Assembly (NCBI GenBank): GCA_050696075.1
Contig: JBOGUF010000137.1
Location: 1 to 48,446, forward strand
Direction of reading: 5' to 3'
Source: JBOGUF01 sp050696075
Lineage (GTDB): Bacteria > Chloroflexota > Chloroflexia > Thermomicrobiales > UBA6265
Length of the DNA: 48,446 nucleotides
Positions 1 to 8,916 of this stretch are shown here, piece by piece. The notes under the pieces are model-generated. The model had not been told where the DNA came from. It saw only the letters and a program-made list of their open reading frames with translations, and ran no database searches. Every line of letters starts with the position of its first letter. The stretch's first letter is position 1. A program made the translations under genes and the position numbers.

Positions 1-2
1 AG

Positions 3-3000
3 GCGGTAGAGGAACCGTTTCAGCACTCAGCACTCAGCACTCAGCACCCCGATGCCGCCTCCTGTCTTCCGCCTTCCGCCGCCCTTCGTGGCATCGGTAA
101 GACGAAACACCGCTACCGCGACAAGGACGAACTCACCCCTCGCCTCAACCCTGCCCTGCTGGCCAGCCATGCCGAGGGTCTGATCCTACTCACCGGCTGC
201 CGGCAAGGACGCCTGGCCCAGTTGATCGACACCGGGCGCTCTCGCGAGGCGGCGTGCCTCGTCGACGATTATGTCGCCTGGATGGGCGCGGAGAACGTCG
301 TCGTCGAGCTCCAGCAGAACCTCGTCCACGGCGATACCCAGCGCATCAAGCGGTTGGTCGAACTCGCCAACGCCCGCGGACTCCGCTACGCCGCGACCGG
401 CAACGTCCACTATCATGTCAAGGAGCGTCACCGGCTGCAGGACGTCCTCGTCGCCATCAAGCACCACACCACGCTCGACGGCTCCCACCGCGAGCGCCGG
501 CCGAACGCCCAGTTTCACCTGCGCTCGGCCGAAGAAATGGCTCGCCTCTTCCGGTCGTACCCCGAAGCCCTCCGCACCACCGTCGCCATCGCCGAGCGTT
601 GCCGCGACTTCGACCTCACCCGCGACCTCCGCTACGCCTTTCCCGACTATCCGACCGACGCTGGCGAAACGCCGGACGACCGCCTCGCCCGTGTCTGCTA
701 CGAAGCACTAACCGAGCGCTACAAGGATGACCGGGCCGAGGCCGAAACCCGCCTCAAGGGCGAACTGGCGATCATCGCCCGCCACAAGCTCGCCGGCTTC
801 TTCCTTCTCTACCGCGACCTGCTGATCATGGCGCGGGAGGTGGCGGACGAGATCCGCGGCGTCGACAGCGCCCGGAGCAAGGGCAATTTGCCGCCCGGAC
901 GTGGGCGCGGCTCGTCGGTCAGCTCGATCGTCTGCTACCTGATCGGCCTCTCCCATGTCGACCCGCTCAAGCACAACCTCTTCGTCGGCCGTTTCCTCAA
1001 CGAGGAGTTGCCCTCCATCCCCGACATCGACCTCGACTTCCCGCGCGAGATCCGCGAGCGGCTGATCGAGCGCGTCTACGAGCGGTACGGCGATCGCGCC
1101 GCCCTCGTTTGCGCCTTCTCCACCTACAAGCTGCGTAGCGCCGTGCGCGACGTCGGCAAGACCCTCGGCATTCCCCTGCCCGACCTCGACCAAATCGCCA
1201 AGCTGAGCGGCTCCCACTCCGCCACCGAGCTCGGCACGGAATTGGCGCGCATCCCCGCCTACGCCGGGCGCACCAACGCGCCGCCCTGGTCGCACCTGAT
1301 CGAGCTCTCCAGTCAGCTCGCCGGTCTCCCCCGCCACGTCACCCAGCACGTCGGCGGCATGATCGTCTCCGCCACGCCGATCGCCGAGTCGGTCCCGGTC
1401 CAGCCGTCGGCGATGGAGGGGCGCTACATCTGCCAGTGGGACAAGGACTCCTGCGACGACGCCCGCTTCGTCAAGATCGACTTTCTGGCCCTTGGCATGC
1501 TCTCGCTCGTCGAGGAGTGCCTGGAACTGATCGCCGTCAACGGCAAGCCGACCGTTGACCTGAGCCGGATCGACCTCGCCGACCCCGCCATCTACGACAT
1601 GATCTGCGCCGGCGACACGATCGGCGTCTTCCAGATCGAGAGCCGGGCCCAGATCCAGATGCTGCCGCGCACCTACCCGCGAACGCTGGAAGACCTGATC
1701 GTCCAGGTGGCGATCGTCCGCCCGGGGCCGATCATCGGCGGTGCGGTCAAGCCCTACGTCGCCCACCGCCAGAAGTCGCGCCAAGGCTTCCTCGAAGACC
1801 TCAACCCGGTCTACGACCACCCGTTCCTCGAGCCGGTGCTGCGCGAGACGCACGGCGTCGTCCTCTACCAGGAGCAGGTGATCCAGGTCGCGATGGAGTT
1901 GGCAGGCTTCACGGCAGGGCAGGCGGACGCCCTCCGCCGGGCGATGACCCGCAAGCGCTCCCTCCAGGCGATGTCCCAACTTCAAGGCCAATTTATCGAG
2001 GGAGCGCTCAAGAAGGAGGTCACGCGGCAAACGGCGGAAACGGTCTTCCAGAAGCTGACCGGCTTCGCCGCCTACGGCTTCCCGAAGGCCCACGCCGCCG
2101 CCTTTGCCCTCCTGGCCTACCAATCTTCCTGGTTGAAGCACTACTACCCGGCGGAGTTCACCTGCGCCCTGCTCAACAACCAGCCGATGGGTTTCTACCC
2201 GCCGCACGTCCTGACCAACGACGCCAAGCGCCACGGCCTGCGCATCCTCTCACCCGATATCAACGGCAGCGGCATCCGGTGCAGCGTCGAGGGCGGCAAC
2301 GGTCTCCGCATCGGCCTCGGCTACGTCGCAGAGTTGGGCGAGCTGCCGGCGCGACGGATCGTGATCGAGCGGGAGATCAACGGCCCCTATCGCTCGTTGG
2401 CCGACGTCGTCCGCCGTGCGCCGACGCGAATCGAGGCGATGGAGAACTTGATCGCCGTCGGCGCCTTCGACCGCTTTGGTCTCGGCCGCCGCGAAGCGCT
2501 CTGGCAACTCGGTCTCTTCGTCCAATCGCGCCGCTTCGGCCAGACACCGGCCACCGACCCCGGTCGCCAGCTCCCACTCTCGCTCCCGGTCCATCAGGAC
2601 ACGGTCGAGCTCCGACCGATGGGCGCCTGGGACCAGATGGCGGCCGACTACGCCATCCTCGGCATCTCGCCGCGCTACCATCCGCTCGGCCTGCTGCGGA
2701 CCCACCTACCCGCGCGGTTCGTCACGACGACCGATCTGGAGCATCTGCCGAATGGGCTCACTATCCAGATCGCCGGCCTCGTCGTCTGCCGCCAGCGACC
2801 GGGCACGGCGAAGGGGATCACCTTCCTCTTACTCGAAGACGAGCTCGGCCTCGCGAACGTGATCGTCCACCCAGCGCTCTACGAGACCCGGCGCCTGGTC
2901 GTCCGCGGCGAACCCTTCGTCCTGGCCGTGGGACGGCTCCAGAAGGAGGCCGGCGTCATCAACATCATCGCCCACGACCTCCGCCCGCTCGACGACGCCC

Positions 3001-3116
3001 GCGCCCACTTCGCCTCCATCCCGGTCGCGGAAGCCGAAGACCCGATCCCCACGACCGACGACCAACCAGCCGTTCGCATTGAAACCCTCGCCCCCACCTC
3101 CCACAACTACCGCTAG
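3..3116 (+). CDS. dnaE2: Error-prone DNA polymerase DnaE2/ImuC, C-terminal part (5' end outside window)
   Basis: This is an alpha-subunit-type DNA polymerase of the damage-tolerance class, used for mutagenic translesion synthesis. The frame is open to the window edge, so the start and the first part of the PHP domain lie outside. Visible in order: the end of the PHP domain with HAEGLILLTGC (about base 168), the polymerase core with PGRGRGSSVSS (about 890), the metal-binding PDIDLDF (about 1020), FQIESRAQ (about 1630), and a C-terminal OB fold around QIAGLVVCRQRPG (about 2770). The ESRAQ form is what I expect of DnaE2; replicative DnaE1 usually has another sequence there. Bases 3-100 read in frame but contain heptamer repeats (21-48 and 66-79) and look unlike polymerase, so they may be an insertion in the gene. 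It converges on purU. No imuB or second imu gene is visible. Confidence 0.9.
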   Translation, partial: AVEEPFQHSALSTQHPDAASCLPPSAALRGIGKTKHRYRDKDELTPRLNPALLASHAEGLILLTGCRQGRLAQLIDTGRSREAACLVDDYVAWMGAENVVVELQQNLVHGDTQRIKRLVELANARGLRYAATGNVHYHVKERHRLQDVLVAIKHHTTLDGSHRERRPNAQFHLRSAEEMARLFRSYPEALRTTVAIAERCRDFDLTRDLRYAFPDYPTDAGETPDDRLARVCYEALTERYKDDRAEAETRLKGELAIIARHKLAGFFLLYRDLLIMAREVADEIRGVDSARSKGNLPPGRGRGSSVSSIVCYLIGLSHVDPLKHNLFVGRFLNEELPSIPDIDLDFPREIRERLIERVYERYGDRAALVCAFSTYKLRSAVRDVGKTLGIPLPDLDQIAKLSGSHSATELGTELARIPAYAGRTNAPPWSHLIELSSQLAGLPRHVTQHVGGMIVSATPIAESVPVQPSAMEGRYICQWDKDSCDDARFVKIDFLALGMLSLVEECLELIAVNGKPTVDLSRIDLADPAIYDMICAGDTIGVFQIESRAQIQMLPRTYPRTLEDLIVQVAIVRPGPIIGGAVKPYVAHRQKSRQGFLEDLNPVYDHPFLEPVLRETHGVVLYQEQVIQVAMELAGFTAGQADALRRAMTRKRSLQAMSQLQGQFIEGALKKEVTRQTAETVFQKLTGFAAYGFPKAHAAAFALLAYQSSWLKHYYPAEFTCALLNNQPMGFYPPHVLTNDAKRHGLRILSPDINGSGIRCSVEGGNGLRIGLGYVAELGELPARRIVIEREINGPYRSLADVVRRAPTRIEAMENLIAVGAFDRFGLGRREALWQLGLFVQSRRFGQTPATDPGRQLPLSLPVHQDTVELRPMGAWDQMAADYAILGISPRYHPLGLLRTHLPARFVTTTDLEHLPNGLTIQIAGLVVCRQRPGTAKGITFLLLEDELGLANVIVHPALYETRRLVVRGEPFVLAVGRLQKEAGVINIIAHDLRPLDDARAHFASIPVAEAEDPIPTTDDQPAVRIETLAPTSHNYR
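21..48. repeat. Heptamer tandem array (CAGCACT)x4 inside the dnaE2 frame
   Basis: Three exact CAGCACT units are followed by CAGCACC. Two more heptamers of another sequence (CTTCCGC) lie at 66-79. The unit length of 7 is not a multiple of 3, yet the polymerase frame stays open through the array and reads QHSALSTQH. The same unit occurs in the rnj-purU gap (4157-4190). Confidence 0.85.
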
Positions 3117-3122
3117 CCCTCC

Positions 3123-3219
3123 CCGTCATTCCGATCGCTCTCTCCGTCATTCCGATCGCAGAGAGGAATCTCGCCTCCATCGAACGAACGGGACGATTCC
3201 TCGCGCTGCTCGGAATGGC
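3123..3219. repeat. REP-like inverted repeat with duplicated arm between convergent genes
   Basis: CCGTCATTCCGATCGC occurs twice with a 21-base period (3123-3138 and 3144-3159). A 25-base arm at 3146-3170 (GTCATTCC...GGAATC) is matched in inverted orientation at 3195-3219 with a few mismatches in its middle. The element lies between the stop codons of dnaE2 and purU and could end both transcripts. It resembles the GTCATTC...GAATCTC intergenic repeats I recall from many environmental genomes; I could not check that here. Confidence 0.7.
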
Positions 3220-3233
3220 GAGAAAAGCCAACG

Positions 3234-3254
3234 GCTGAGAGCTGATAGCTCGTC
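3234..3254. repeat. One-armed heptamer array after purU stop
   Basis: Three degenerate heptamers, GCTGAGA, GCTGATA and GCTCGTC, run up to and into the purU stop codon. The position relative to a stop codon is the same as for the arrays in the ribosomal operon, but no inverted second arm is visible. Confidence 0.5.
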
Positions 3255-4149
3255 ACGCAAACACCACGGTTCGCGCGCCGTGGACCAATATCCGGTCCTC
3301 GACGTGCCAGACGACGGCGCGGGCCAGCACCGTCCGCTCCACATGGCGCCCAATCCGCTGGAGGTCCCGAATCGTGTGCCGGTGATCCACCCGATGGATG
3401 TCCTGCTCGATGATCGGCCCGGCGTCCAGCTCCTCGGTCACGTAGTGCGCCGTCGCGCCGATCAGCTTGACCCCGCGCGCGGCGGCCTGCGCGTACGGCT
3501 TCGCTCCGACGAAGGCGGGCAGAAAGCTGTGATGGATATTGATAATCCGATTCCGCCAGCGATCGAGAAACGCCGGCGACAGCACCTGCATGTACCGGGC
3601 AAGCACGACCAGATCAATCTGCTGTTCATCCAACAGCGCGAGCTGCCGTACCTCTGCCTCGCCCCGTCCCAGCGCCTCCACGGGGACGTGAAGGAAGGAG
3701 ACACCCGCCTGCTCAGCGGTCGGCGCCAGTGCGGCGTGATTGCCGACGACCAGCGCGATCTCCGCCAAGAGATCGCCGGAACGGTGCTGCCACAACAGTT
3801 CCAGCAGGCAATGTTCTTCCCGCGACACAAAAATGGCGAGCCGCTTTGGACGACCCGCCAACGCCAGCCGCCATTGCATGTCGTACCCGACGGAGACGCG
3901 CTCGAACTCGGCCTCGATTGCCGGAGCACGGCGCATCAGATCGGGAAGCTCGAACTCGACCCGCAGGAAAAACTGCCCGCCGAACGGGTCCGTGCTGTGC
4001 TGATCCGAATGGATGATGTTCGCGCCGCGCTCAAAGAGAAAGCGCGAGATCGCCGCGACGATGCCGGGCCGATCCGGGCACGACACCAGCAGCCGTCCCC
4101 GGTCATTCAGCCCCGCAAATCCACCTGACGCGGCGAAATTCTCATCCAA
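3253..4149 (-). CDS. purU: Formyltetrahydrofolate deformylase
   Basis: It hydrolyses 10-formyltetrahydrofolate to tetrahydrofolate and formate, balancing one-carbon pools. The 298-residue protein has an N-terminal ACT domain (SCPDRPG at 23-29) and a formyltransferase-fold domain with HHSFLPAF at 206-213, PYAQAA just after it, and the late Asp in LDAGPII. The ACT domain together with HHSFLP separates it from glycinamide ribonucleotide transformylase. The start used here is TTG with no clear Shine-Dalgarno sequence; because the ACT motif begins near residue 20, a slightly shorter protein is possible. It is last in a minus-strand run with rnj and the uracil-DNA glycosylase. Confidence 0.9.
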   Translation of the reverse strand: MDENFAASGGFAGLNDRGRLLVSCPDRPGIVAAISRFLFERGANIIHSDQHSTDPFGGQFFLRVEFELPDLMRRAPAIEAEFERVSVGYDMQWRLALAGRPKRLAIFVSREEHCLLELLWQHRSGDLLAEIALVVGNHAALAPTAEQAGVSFLHVPVEALGRGEAEVRQLALLDEQQIDLVVLARYMQVLSPAFLDRWRNRIINIHHSFLPAFVGAKPYAQAAARGVKLIGATAHYVTEELDAGPIIEQDIHRVDHRHTIRDLQRIGRHVERTVLARAVVWHVEDRILVHGARTVVFA

Positions 4150-4156
4150 AGGCGGA

Positions 4157-4190
4157 CAGCTCCCAGCACTCAGCCCCTAGCACTCACTCA
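4157..4190. repeat. One-armed heptamer array between rnj and purU
   Basis: Consecutive 7-mers CAGCTCC, CAGCACT, CAGCCCC, TAGCACT lead straight into the rnj stop codon. The CAGCACT unit is identical to that in dnaE2 (21-48). There is no inverted arm in the short gap to purU. Confidence 0.75.
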
Positions 4191-5855
4191 AACTTCGAGT
4201 ACCATCGGCAGGATCATCGGCCGGCGGCGGGTCTCCCGGAACAAGTAGGTAGCCGTGAGGTCGCGAAGTTGGCGACTGAGGTAGCTCCAATCACCGGTCG
4301 GATCATGTCCATTGGCATAGGCCGCGAGTTCGTTCCGCACATGTGTCTTTGTCGCGTCGAGGAGCTCGGTCGACTCCTTAGCATGCACGAATCCACGCGT
4401 CAGAATCTCCGGCCCAGCCACGACCTCGCCCGTTCGCCGATCGACACTGACGACAACCATCAGGATGCCGTCGCGCGACAGCGCCCGCCGGTCGCGAATC
4501 ACGACGTCGCCAACCGCGCCGACCGTCACGCCGTCGACGTAAACGAAGCTCGCGTCGATTCGGTCGACGATGGAAATCTGATCCGGCGTGATCTCAACAA
4601 CATCTCCAACCTCGGCAAAGTTTACGTTGTCGCGTGCGACGCCCTGCTCAACCGCCAAGTCCGCATACAAGGACATGTGGCGATGCTCGCCATGGAACGG
4701 CAGTACGTCGCGGGGTCGCAGCAGATCAATCATCTCCCGCAGCTCGTCACGGCTCGCGTGTCCTGAGACGTGGACCAGCGCTCGCGCCGAGTAGATCACC
4801 TCCGCGCCGGCGTAGAAAAGCTGGTTGATGATACGGAAGACCGACGTTTCGTTGCCGGGAATCGGCGTGGCGGAGATGACGACCGTGTCGCCGCTGCCGA
4901 CCGCGACCTCGCGATGATCACCGTTGGCGATCCGGCTCAGGACGGCCATCGGCTCACCTTGGCTACCCGTGACTACGTAGACGATTTTGTCATCCGGTAG
5001 CTCGTTCGCATCTCGGGCATCGATCAACACATTGTGCGGGTCGGTTAGATACCCCAGCTCGAGGGCGATGCGGACGTTATTCTCCAGACTTCGCCCCAGC
5101 GTCGCCACGCTGCGCCCATGTTGCCACGCCGTATCGATCACCTGTTGAATGCGAGCGATCAGCGAGGCAAAGGTCGCGATGAGGATGCGCCCTGGCGCCG
5201 AGGCAAAGACCGCGTCGTAGGTTTCGCCAACGACGCGCTCTGACGGAGTCCGTCCCTCGGTTTCGATGTGCACGCAATCGGATATCAGCAATCGAACGCC
5301 GCGTTCGCGGAACTCGGCCAGTTTCGCGTAGTCGGTCCGACGCCCGTCGATCGGCGTGTCGTCGAACTTGAAGTCACCCGTGTGGACGAGCAAGCCGGCG
5401 GGGGTGGTGATGCCGAAGCCGACCGCGTCCGGAATGCTATGGCACACCCGGAACGGCTCGACGGTAAAGACCCCGGCGTGAAGCCGGGTCGGCTCGTCCG
5501 GATTGAACTCGCGCAGATCGGCAGATTTGAGCAGCCCCGCCTCTTCGAGCTTGACCGAGATCAAGCCGAGCGTCAGTTTGGTCGCATAGATCGGCGCGTG
5601 CAATGCGGGCAGGAGGTACGGCAGCGCGCCGATATGGTCTTCGTGTCCGTGGGTGATGAAGATCGCGCGGATCTGGTCGGACCGCTCGCGCAAGTAAGTG
5701 ATGTCCGGTAAGACGAGGTCGATCCCGAGTTGATCTTCTTGCGGAAAGCCGATTCCGCAGTCGACCACGATGATCTCCTCTTCGTGTTCGAGGAGGAACA
5801 TGTTTCTACCGACCTCGGCGGCACCACCGAGGAAGATCAGACGGACTGAGTTCAA
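4188..5855 (-). CDS. rnj: Ribonuclease J
   Basis: This is a beta-CASP metallo-beta-lactamase ribonuclease with 5'-3' exo- and endonuclease activity in mRNA decay and rRNA maturation. The 555 residues are normal for RNase J. Seen: HGHEDH zinc motif at 69-74, the downstream metal ligands in VHTGDFKFDD, the beta-CASP segment, FHGEHRH near residue 380, and a C-terminal domain ending in MILPMVLEV. The start is TTG; GAGAGGA lies rather far upstream, so the initiation site is not certain. It lies 48 bases after the uracil-DNA glycosylase and is probably co-transcribed with it. Confidence 0.94.
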   Translation of the reverse strand: MNSVRLIFLGGAAEVGRNMFLLEHEEEIIVVDCGIGFPQEDQLGIDLVLPDITYLRERSDQIRAIFITHGHEDHIGALPYLLPALHAPIYATKLTLGLISVKLEEAGLLKSADLREFNPDEPTRLHAGVFTVEPFRVCHSIPDAVGFGITTPAGLLVHTGDFKFDDTPIDGRRTDYAKLAEFRERGVRLLISDCVHIETEGRTPSERVVGETYDAVFASAPGRILIATFASLIARIQQVIDTAWQHGRSVATLGRSLENNVRIALELGYLTDPHNVLIDARDANELPDDKIVYVVTGSQGEPMAVLSRIANGDHREVAVGSGDTVVISATPIPGNETSVFRIINQLFYAGAEVIYSARALVHVSGHASRDELREMIDLLRPRDVLPFHGEHRHMSLYADLAVEQGVARDNVNFAEVGDVVEITPDQISIVDRIDASFVYVDGVTVGAVGDVVIRDRRALSRDGILMVVVSVDRRTGEVVAGPEILTRGFVHAKESTELLDATKTHVRNELAAYANGHDPTGDWSYLSRQLRDLTATYLFRETRRRPMILPMVLEV

Positions 5856-5903
5856 CGCGCCAATAGCTGGTTCCTCTCTCGTCCAGGGCGCAAGCAGCGC
5901 CGG

Positions 5904-6545
5904 CTAGAACATCTTCATCTGGGACGGAGATGGTTCGTCCGATTTCTCACTCTGCTCGCGTTGCTCTTCGGCTTCGGCGAGGAACTTCGGCAGCTTCGCG
6001 AAGTCCTCTTCGATCGAGCCACGGAGCGCCGCTTGATGGAGCGCGGCGGCCGGGTGATACATGGGAACGATCATTCGCCCATCGACCCGCTTCGGCTGCC
6101 CGTGTATGCGTGAAATGCGCTCGCCGGGGAACCACTTGGCCATCGAGAATCGGCCGAGGGTGACGATCACGTCTGGGTCGATCGCGGCGATCTGTCGTTC
6201 GAGGAAGGGTGCGCAGGCCGCGATCTCGTCCGGCAGCGGGTCACGATTACCAGGCGGACGACACTTCACCACGTTCGTGATAAAGACATCCTCGCGCTTG
6301 AGCCCCGCGTGGCCCAAGAGCTCGTTGAGAAATTTCCCCGCGTTGCCGACGAATGGGCGGCCCTGTTGGTCTTCGTGCCAACCCGGACCTTCCCCGATCA
6401 GCATGACGCGCGCGTTGGGATTACCTTCACCCGGTACGGCATGAGTACGGGAGCGCGACAACTCGCACTTCGGGCAGACATTGACCTCCGCCGCGACCGC
6501 CGCCAGTTCCTGTTCCGCTTCCTTCCCCGTCACCTGCCACCCCAA
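5904..6545 (-). CDS. Uracil-DNA glycosylase, iron-sulfur type (family 4-like)
   Basis: It removes uracil from DNA to start base-excision repair. The 213-residue protein carries CPKC at 24-27 and later cysteines in VVKCRPPGNRDP and EIAAC, which fit a 4Fe-4S cluster. The active-site stretch is GEGPGWHEDQQGRPFVG, with GEGPG in the place of the usual GEAPG. MYHPAAALH near the C-terminus fits the second catalytic motif. It also resembles the phage SPO1 polymerase-related family, which belongs to the same superfamily. The start is TTG with no good ribosome site, and an in-frame GTG follows five codons on. A promoter lies directly upstream. Confidence 0.9.
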   Translation of the reverse strand: MGWQVTGKEAEQELAAVAAEVNVCPKCELSRSRTHAVPGEGNPNARVMLIGEGPGWHEDQQGRPFVGNAGKFLNELLGHAGLKREDVFITNVVKCRPPGNRDPLPDEIAACAPFLERQIAAIDPDVIVTLGRFSMAKWFPGERISRIHGQPKRVDGRMIVPMYHPAAALHQAALRGSIEEDFAKLPKFLAEAEEQREQSEKSDEPSPSQMKMF

Positions 6546-6577
6546 CGCTTACGTGAGAACGCCGACCCCTTCTCGCG

Positions 6578-6607
6578 AGTATAGCGGAGCGGCTCCCACT
6601 GGCTCAA
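6578..6607 (-). promoter_or_regulatory. Sigma70-type promoter for the glycosylase-rnj-purU run
   Basis: On the minus strand TTGAGC (-35, bases 6602-6607) and TATACT (-10, bases 6578-6583) are 18 bases apart. Transcription would start near 6571, about 25 bases ahead of the glycosylase start codon. Confidence 0.6.
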
Positions 6608-6624
6608 CGCGCGTGTATCGAGGA

Positions 6625-8784
6625 TCAAGGTTGAAATGAAGGTCCATCCGCGGCGAGCGCGGTCTGATCGGTAGGCGACAGATAGTCGTGAGGCATGGCG
6701 ACCGACGATGCAGATGGATTTTCTGATGGCTCATTTCCCGGCTTCAGCGTCGTCTTGGGACCGGGCTGCACCTGGACGACCTCATCCTCATCGAGCGCGG
6801 TGTCCGACCACGAGTCGACGTCGATCTGGGTATCCTGAAGGCCCAAAGCCCATGATGCAAGCTCATCCCAATCGAGGTCTTCGGCCTGTTCATCGATTCG
6901 GCGTATTGCCGGATGCTCGCTAAACCGCAAGAGCCAGCGGTTGAGAACATTCGCCTCATCAACCGAGTCATAGTCGACCGCGCTGATGCCGGCGCAGCGA
7001 TACCGTGTCCACGCCTCACCCAACCGCTTGGCCAGCGCCGGTTCTGCGTCGTCTGCCCTTGCCCGAATCTGAGACCATAGACGGCTGTGGACGACGATCA
7101 GAATTTCGCGTGCCTGAGTGTCCGCCGACGGGAGAACCAGTAACAGGGTATGACCGCGTTCCGCGACCCGCAGCCGTCGCTGCGCTTCAACGACCTGTTC
7201 AACCTGGAGCAGATCGTTGCGGAGTCGGCGTGCGCGCTCGAAGTCGAGTCGTTGCGCGGCGTCCTCGAGCCCTTGCCAGAGGCGGGCGTAGAGAACGTCA
7301 CTGTCGCCGTCGAGAAAGGCACCCACGTCCCGGATCATCGCCCGGTAGCTTTCGCGGTCGGCACGGCCGACGCACGGCCCAGGGCAGCGGCCGATGTCGA
7401 GTTGAATACAGGGTGAGCCATAGCTTCGTGCGTCCTTGAAGGAGCGCGTGCAGGTTCGCAACGGTACGTTGGCGTTGATCAAATCGACCGCCTTGCGGGC
7501 GGCTGATTTGCTGCGATACGGGCCAAAGTAGCGCGCCCCGTCGTCCTTGCGCTCTCGGGCCAAGGTGAGGCGCGGCCAGGGATTCGAGATATCGATCCGT
7601 ATGTAAGGGTATTGCTCGAACGAACGCAGGGCAGTGTTATAGCGCGGCTGATAGCGCTTGATGAGTTGGGATTCGAGCAGGAGCGCTTCGAGTTCAGATC
7701 CGGTCACCTCGACGTCGATTTGAACCATAGTCTCAAGTAGCCCGTCCATTTTTCGCGTGTACCCAAGCGGCTGCGAGTAGTAGGACGAGACGCGATCGCG
7801 CAAGTTCTTCGCCTTGCCGACGTAGATGACGTGCTCGAACGCGTCGCGCATGATGTAGACGCCTGGATTCTTTGGAATGTCCGCGAGCAGTGACCGATCA
7901 AGGACAGCCCGACCCCGTCCGACTCCATCTTTCGGCCGCCGCGAGGCGGGCGCGGCCAAGACTTTGAGGCGATCCCAGGCGCCATCGCCTTGCTGCCGCG
8001 CTTTTTCCTGGAGACGAATTGCCGCCTCGGCCGCCAGCCAAGCATCGCCGCCCGCCCGATGGACCCTTCGCGGATCGAGACCGACCGCGGTCGCCAGCTT
8101 GTCCAGGCTGGGTCGCCGAATGCCTGGCAACAGCTTCATCGCCAGGTACATGACGTCCAAGCGCTCGTTGACAAGCGGCGGTTGGCCCAGGCGCTTCAGT
8201 TCGGCGTTCAGGAATGAGACGTCGAATCCGAGGTTGTGGCCGACAAGCGCGGCATTTCCGACAAACCCCTGGAGGTCAGTTGCTATTTCCGCAAACCGCG
8301 GTGCGTCGGCCAAATGTGCGTCCGTGAGCCCGGTCAACTCGCTGATGTACTTGGGAACTCGCCGGTCCGGTTGCACCAGCGACTCGAACCGCTCAACCTC
8401 GGCGCCGCTTCGATACCGAATCGCCGCCACCTCGATGATGCGTTGGTGCAGAGGCCGCAAACCGGTCGTTTCGATGTCGATCGCCACGAATTCGAAGAGC
8501 GCATCTCCCTCGTTGGCGGATGGGCCGTGCGAGATCCGCCAGAAGCCGTCGCCATCTAGAATCAGGTCGGTGGTTGTACCAAGAATGGACCGAATCAGCG
8601 GCCGCCACAGATCGGGCGACGAACCGGCACCAAAAACGTGGGCAACAAGATCGTCTTCGAAGACGGCGCCACCCCGATCAACCACGAACGCGGTCGCTCG
8701 CTGCGCCAGGAAGGCATAGCCGCCGGCTGACGCCAAGTCGGTCCGCGCATCTGTGGTGCTCTGTTGAATCGATGATTCGTCCAC
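6625..8784 (-). CDS. DEDDh exonuclease fused to UvrC-like GIY-YIG endonuclease
   Basis: The fused nuclease is of the kind seen in actinobacteria and relatives. Residues 1-95 form a small N-terminal domain of unknown role. Residues 98-260 are a DnaQ-type 3'-5' exonuclease with DIETTG (103-108), GHNLGFD (182-188) and the HRAGGD motif (242-247). Residues about 305-390 are a GIY-YIG domain (GVYIM, YVGKAKNLRD), followed by the UvrC cysteine-rich region (CPGPC) and a UVR-like helix pair (LDFERARRLRNDL). The RNase H and helix-hairpin-helix parts of true UvrC are missing. The reading frame stays open upstream past ligA's start, but that part has no domain character, so I chose the GTG at 8784, giving 719 residues. 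It is divergent from ligA. Confidence 0.88.
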   Translation of the reverse strand: MDESSIQQSTTDARTDLASAGGYAFLAQRATAFVVDRGGAVFEDDLVAHVFGAGSSPDLWRPLIRSILGTTTDLILDGDGFWRISHGPSANEGDALFEFVAIDIETTGLRPLHQRIIEVAAIRYRSGAEVERFESLVQPDRRVPKYISELTGLTDAHLADAPRFAEIATDLQGFVGNAALVGHNLGFDVSFLNAELKRLGQPPLVNERLDVMYLAMKLLPGIRRPSLDKLATAVGLDPRRVHRAGGDAWLAAEAAIRLQEKARQQGDGAWDRLKVLAAPASRRPKDGVGRGRAVLDRSLLADIPKNPGVYIMRDAFEHVIYVGKAKNLRDRVSSYYSQPLGYTRKMDGLLETMVQIDVEVTGSELEALLLESQLIKRYQPRYNTALRSFEQYPYIRIDISNPWPRLTLARERKDDGARYFGPYRSKSAARKAVDLINANVPLRTCTRSFKDARSYGSPCIQLDIGRCPGPCVGRADRESYRAMIRDVGAFLDGDSDVLYARLWQGLEDAAQRLDFERARRLRNDLLQVEQVVEAQRRLRVAERGHTLLLVLPSADTQAREILIVVHSRLWSQIRARADDAEPALAKRLGEAWTRYRCAGISAVDYDSVDEANVLNRWLLRFSEHPAIRRIDEQAEDLDWDELASWALGLQDTQIDVDSWSDTALDEDEVVQVQPGPKTTLKPGNEPSENPSASSVAMPHDYLSPTDQTALAADGPSFQP

Positions 8785-8916
8785 GACGATGTCCGTTGGA
8801 GTCCGATTGCGACAGTCTCGAACAGCGCGTGCCGGGTGCTGTGCTAGAATTGTTCGAGTTGTACGTTCACTCGATTGTGCGCAATGTATACCACAGGGCG
8901 GGGAGAGAACGGCCGG

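Noticed and set aside
708..2234. 508-codon open frame on the minus strand
   Set aside because: It is the antisense shadow of dnaE2 in GC-rich DNA, with Arg/Gly/Val/Asp-rich low-complexity translation and no domain. dnaE2 on the other strand has full family motifs.
8785..8916. LexA/SOS boxes between ligA and the repair nuclease
   Set aside because: I searched for GAAC-N4-GTTC and similar dyads; the GTTC and GAAC elements present are not correctly spaced or oriented.
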